Shown here: in pieces, positions 59,102-64,000 of the stretch
Numbering within the stretch: the stretch's first letter is position 1
Layout of the letters: each line of letters opens with the position of its first letter
Source: Larimichthys crocea
Taxonomy: Eukaryota > Chordata > Actinopteri > Sciaenidae
Assembly (NCBI RefSeq): GCF_000972845.2
Contig: NC_040018.1
Location: 11,753,157-11,817,156 of the forward strand
Direction: 5' to 3'
Length of the DNA: 64,000 bases
Program-made: the position numbers and the translations under genes
The notes under the pieces: model-generated
What the model was told of the DNA's origin: nothing
Databases searched by the model: none
What the model saw: only the letters and a program-made list of their open reading frames with translations

Positions 59102-62100
59102 GTAATAGTCACAATGTGTACCATTTTAAAAACTTCAAGTGCCTTGACATGGTGGTCAGAGGTGCTGTCAATAGGGTTAGAGTACGTCTGACATACATCT
59201 GTACCAGCCAACCTTGAATTACCTCCTTCGCTCAGTGCAGATTTTAAAAAGCTTTCAGAAGACTCGACTGTGTTGATTTTAGCTTGAGTCAAATGCACCT
59301 AACCCCTGAAGACAGCTCACTCTCTTTTTCCATTTGATATCTGCATTGAGCCACAATAAACAAAAGTGAACGCAGCTATGAGAGAAGTGCACCGCTTCAG
59401 CTGCTCCTCATTCCCTTGTATCAACTCTAGTCCATTTAGTAATTATACTGGCCAAACAGACATTTTAGGCCAAGGGCTCAGAGACGGGCTTGGGATTTGA
59501 TTACACCAGACAAGATCAAAAACACGGCCTGCTCATCAGGTGTGTGTGTGTGTGTGCATAGCTCACAGCTAACTTTGTAGCATAGATTTTTTTATAGCTA
59601 TCTGCTAGTCACAGTACTCTGTGTAATAACGTCATTTTACTATGAATTTGGACAAATTAATGGCGTACTCAGTCACACTTTAAAAGCCTCCATGTTTGCT
59701 GTCCTCATTATCATAATAATTATTATTTTTTGTCTGTATACTTAACAGAGGTTAAAGATTGTAGGTACATAATGGTGATCAGTTTTCTGAAGAAAAACAA
59801 ATTGAACAATTGGAAAAAAAATCAAAGCATGTGCATAGTTCAATGGAGGTCACACATGAAGGAGAATCTGCCACTTAGCAGATGAAATCAAGCTCACATT
59901 AGAAGAACATAGAGAGTGTTATGGGGATTTGTACCAGGGCCTAATGGGCGTGCAGAGCACTTTATGTTAAAAGCTTGTTTACAAAGCTCTTCCATGTTAT
60001 GGATTTAGCTCTTGAAGATAATGGCTCTGTCCCAATATTCGCACTTGTGGTATTTGCAAGTTGGTAACTGACACATTTAACAGAGCTCACCGGGACACAC
60101 GGGATTGATAAGAACATCCTGCCACTCACACAAATACAACTACTTTACATTACGCAATCGAGCACAGATGATTTAATGGACCGAATATATATATATATAG
60201 GATCAACCATTCAGTGTTATTATTACAATCTCATGAGGACAACAAAAAAAGAGCAAATAAATTGAGTTGCAGAGAATCACGTTGGTCTATTTATACATGA
60301 AATGGACATAGCACCATATTAATTTCAGGCTAAAGAAACATTTCATGTAAAATACAACACATTTCTCCAAATCTTTGATAAAAGAGTGTAATATTTAATA
60401 TATATGCTTTTGCTATTCTTGATCCGTAAGATCTCTGGTGGGGCCAGCGATCTGTACTGCTCACACAAACACAGTCGAGACCCTGAACTGCTTTCTCTGT
60501 GACCAGAGTCAAGAGAAGTAAAGGCTTAAAGACTTCAGTGAGTCAATCTGAACAATGCTGATTTTATTTTGATGTAAGGGCAGAAACTTGACCGATCTTT
60601 ACAAATATCTAGTGAAAGTACATCACAGCCAGGCACAGAAATGCAGGTTTTTCCACTACATTTCTCATTGCACATAGTTAATTAAAAATGATTAAAGGTG
60701 ACCATTTGTTACTTGATATTATAGTTTTAAATGTAGGTGTGTTCATAAATTGAATCTGTCAAAATTCACAGTAGACCCTAAAATTGTAATTTGGCAAGGC
60801 TTTGGTGAGTAGAACATGTCTACCAGAGCACAGCTAGCACACATTTCTGTTAAATCCCTTTTTGGGCTTTGAAGGCCTCACTTACCTTACCCTCACCCTT
60901 TTTTAATGTAAGTTTAAAAAAAAAATCTCAACCAGCTAAGCTGAAACGTTGATTTATGGTTAAGCTGATGTATTTCATTAGTTTTGCCAGCAGAGGGCTC
61001 AGGAGCCTATCTATGTTCCCATGAAGAGTCAGAGGCTGCTCACAGTACTCGAAACTAGTTTTCTTCTCATCAGTTACCCTTTCCCCTTTTTATTTCATGC
61101 AAATATTAAGAATATTTTTAATATAGCAGTTTCAGTTTCTCATGCAGGGACACAACATTTGGTTAAGTAAAAGAGCAAGTCTTCTTAGAGACCAGCTCAA
61201 AGTGTAATAGATTACTGTTGAGCTTGCATCAGTAGTGAGCCGACTCGGTTTAGACAACAGAACTCATTTTCAAATTTGAGATGATGTAATTGCATCCATT
61301 TAGGTCACGTATTAAAAGGCCACATACTAAACAGCTGCGAGATAACAGTGCTCAAGTGAGACCACTGAGCCCGTGTTTGTGTACTGACTACCAGAACCCT
61401 TGTTTGGGTCATACCCCCAAAATATGACCCATACCCTCCAGACCTTTATTAAATTAGCACAGCCAAACCCATTCTGTTATTAAATTAGAATATGTACGAC
61501 AGGAGGAGAGTTATTACCCAGGATGGAGTTAAACTTCCTCCTCATCCTCTATATTGAGCTGCTTTTTTTTAAATCCTGTATTCCCAACTTTGTTGAAGTC
61601 TCTCTTGCACCATACAGACCAGTACACACTCTGCTGCTAATTTATGGAATATGTCAAGTCGGTCTACTCTCTTCTGCCTTATATACCATCTGCTTCTCTT
61701 CAGTCCAGTCTTCTTTTTAAGCACATCCTCTCATACTGATCCGAGCAGTCAGTCAGAGTGATGATAGGTGTCAGTGACTTTTTGATCATTCAAAACTGTA
61801 ATAACAGCTCCTTAATCTTACCAATCTAGAGGTGCAGATTTGATCTCTTTGAACTATCCACCAAGTTCCTCCTGTTCTCATTCCTTATCCTCATAAATAA
61901 AGGAGCTATCAGAGCCTGACGTCCAGAAGTAAAATATGAAATCTAAAGTGTAAAGGTTGAACAGAAGAGGGCACCGTACAGGCTCGCGGTGTATCTCAGC
62001 GTTGTACAGCAGAATGTTTAGAGCCACTCAGACTTATGATCTGTCAGTGGGACAGTCTGTAATCCAGGAAAGTATGGAGCTCACTAGCACCAAGACGGTC

Positions 62101-64000
62101 TAATCCCACATGAAACCTGCTGCTAAAGCTGTAGTCTTTAGTTGTGGTCTCCTCCATTCAAAATCCTGCTAGTTTTTTATTTTAGCCATTCTAATAAGGA
62201 CTGATTTACATGTAGGAGACCAGGTAATTATTATTAACAAGTTATGTGTGTGTGTAGAAATGTTTTGATCACAGTTAAAAGTGACAATAAATCTTGAGCA
62301 AAATAATATTCCCAGTGAGCAGCTCACATGATTGAAGTGGACTTGGTTTCACTGCTGTTTTTGATTAGGTTAAAAACACTAATGATTGCCTGGTTCTATC
62401 CACAGCTCACTGGCTGCCAATTCTGGCCTTTAGGTTAAATCATCTGTCAGGCACTTGACAACTTCCACAGAGTTAAACAAACTGAGGCCGACCGCTGTAA
62501 TTTAAAGTGTTCCTGATCATTTCTTTGACCTTTTTTTATTTTAATGATTTTAAACAACAAACGAGTCAGAGCTGCTGAGGAGCTCTCTAAACTGGAAGGA
62601 AATGAGAAGATAATTCAGCTTTAACCAAGCGTTACATCAGATTACTGAGATTACTGAGGGATATGTTTTGGACACGACTTGCAGTTGTTTGTATTATTTT
62701 TCAATATTTGTAGCAGATTTACGGTAACAATTTAAATTATACTTCATTTTCTTTTTAGTGGTGAAATAAATTTTAGTCATCTCACGGACTGAGTTGGCCA
62801 GAGTTACTGTGTTTGTACTGTTAAACATCTTTGTACGCCAGTAGAACAAATAGGAAGAAATAAGTGTAGACTATAGTCAGGATGTTGAAGTTGGAAGATG
62901 CAGTGAGTCTTTCTCTTCTTCTCTTGCAAACGCTGTCTCTTCTTCCCCTGCTCATAAAAATTCCTGCAGGCGCTGGGAGAGGGTGGAGGGTGGTGGGACG
63001 GGCCCTCGGGCCAACACAGTTTGCTTTCTGCCTCCTTCGGTCAGAAAAGAAACTTTCATCACCGGCTGATTTATGGGCCGTTGGGAATCCCCCCTGAGAT
63101 TAGAAAGTCTTTTTGGATTCTCCTCACTTCGTCTATAAAAATAAACGCTGTTTTTGTGTTGTTGTAAATCTCCCAAGCTCCATCTCATACTCAGACATGG
63201 AAGATTTGGGCAATGGTCACATGTTCACGTACCACTTAAGAGCGACTTTAGTAGTACGTGTGTTTGTGTTTAACATAGGATACACATTTGCCAGTAATTC
63301 ACACTGAAGCATTGTAATAAGAAAATGAGACAGGAATATACGTCATTGCTTTAGACACAAACTCTCAAATATTCACATAATCTACACTGGAATTGTGGGT
63401 CATTGAAGAGCTGGTGGGCTGGAATCGGGTCAGTGTAACAGGGTGCCTCCTGGCAAGAGACAGTGTTGTTTGCAGCTTCATTAACTCTTATAGGGTTCTC
63501 TCGCCTCTGAACTGTCCCTTGAAGTTGCCTAATAGGGGCCTGCAGGAGGCAAAGAGGCTAGACGCATATGTCACGGTCAGTAGCACTATTCCAGATTGAT
63601 CAATTCATTCTAACTTTTACGTTTTGCTCTATGAAAAGTGAAGAAGAGGTCATGAACGCGATAGAATTTTCAGGTTTGTTGAATTGATTTGTTTGATTTG
63701 AATGTCCACGTATTCTCTTTCATCTCTGCAGTTTGGGCCAACACAATGTGAAGTGAACCTCGAATGAGGAATGTTTGAGTTTGGTGTTCCAGCAGCCAAT
63801 GTGATAACATCAAGTTATGGGTTAAGAGTTCAGTTATCATTAAAGTCTGCTTTTCACATCAGAGATCTGTTGGAGTAAAACAGACACAGTCAAAAGAGAT
63901 TTTTCAAGAGCTTCAGAAGAAAAGTTGTTGAAGAGACTGGAGAGGGTTGCAAAATGGTCTTTTAAGACTTGGACCGCAGTGGAAAAATCTGGATTTCACA
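59102..64000 (+). other. ext2: ext2 intron 8 (partial)
   Basis: Starts with GTAATAGTC and runs off the window. It contains a GT run (59541-59555) and a TA run (60187-60200). Weak retrotransposon-like text occurs at about 61860-62460. No ext2 exon and no other gene is recognised. Confidence 0.7.

Noticed and set aside
61860..62460. Text resembling LINE coding relics in the ext2 intron
   Set aside because: No continuous reverse transcriptase or endonuclease motif could be read, so I do not annotate an element.

Overview
The window is nuclear DNA from a ray-finned fish, most likely a percomorph teleost. The genes are split by GT-AG introns. Their proteins closely match vertebrate orthologues, and the non-coding DNA carries fish-type interspersed repeats (hAT-like elements, TIR elements and L2-like tails). 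I see no bacterial, viral or organellar genes, no CRISPR array and no rRNA or tRNA gene. Gene names rest on reading the translated exons and recalling the families; no database was searched.

Left block (1-11 kb): sdhaf2 (minus, 3' part outside the window) lies head-to-head with cpsf7 (plus, 8 coding exons, 461 aa). Next is polr2l (minus, complete, 67 aa). Middle (13.8-17.6 kb): a short cend1-like neuronal gene (minus, one 93-aa coding exon). A CpG-rich segment (about 16.1-17.65 kb) follows and may hold both the cend1 promoter and the non-coding first exon of dagla. Centre (17.6-51.6 kb): dagla (plus), the enzyme that makes 2-arachidonoylglycerol, with a 14.8-kb first intron, 19 coding exons (1086 aa, catalytic triad present) and a 2.5-kb 3' UTR. 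Right (51.6-54.9 kb): a dagla-ext2 spacer packed with hAT-type elements and AT/GATA repeats, then a CpG promoter and the first seven coding exons (392 aa) of ext2 (plus), which continues past the right edge.

All six genes have human orthologues that I recall on chromosome 11 (11q12, 11p15.5 and 11p11.2). The window therefore looks like an ancient linkage group whose internal order has been shuffled. The genes do not form one pathway. They cover mitochondrial complex II assembly, mRNA 3'-end processing, an RNA polymerase subunit, neuronal differentiation, endocannabinoid synthesis and heparan sulfate synthesis.

The most interesting signal is a 175-codon open exon inside dagla intron 17. It has a good splice acceptor in the correct phase and its own stop. 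It would give an 838-aa DAGL-alpha with the whole catalytic domain but a different C-terminal tail lacking the Homer-binding motif. Other points of note are a 122-bp inverted repeat in dagla intron 1, a CT microsatellite serving as the polypyrimidine tract of the exon that carries the catalytic His, a perfect 21-bp hairpin in an sdhaf2 intron, and adjacent hAT insertions with intact 8-bp target duplications.
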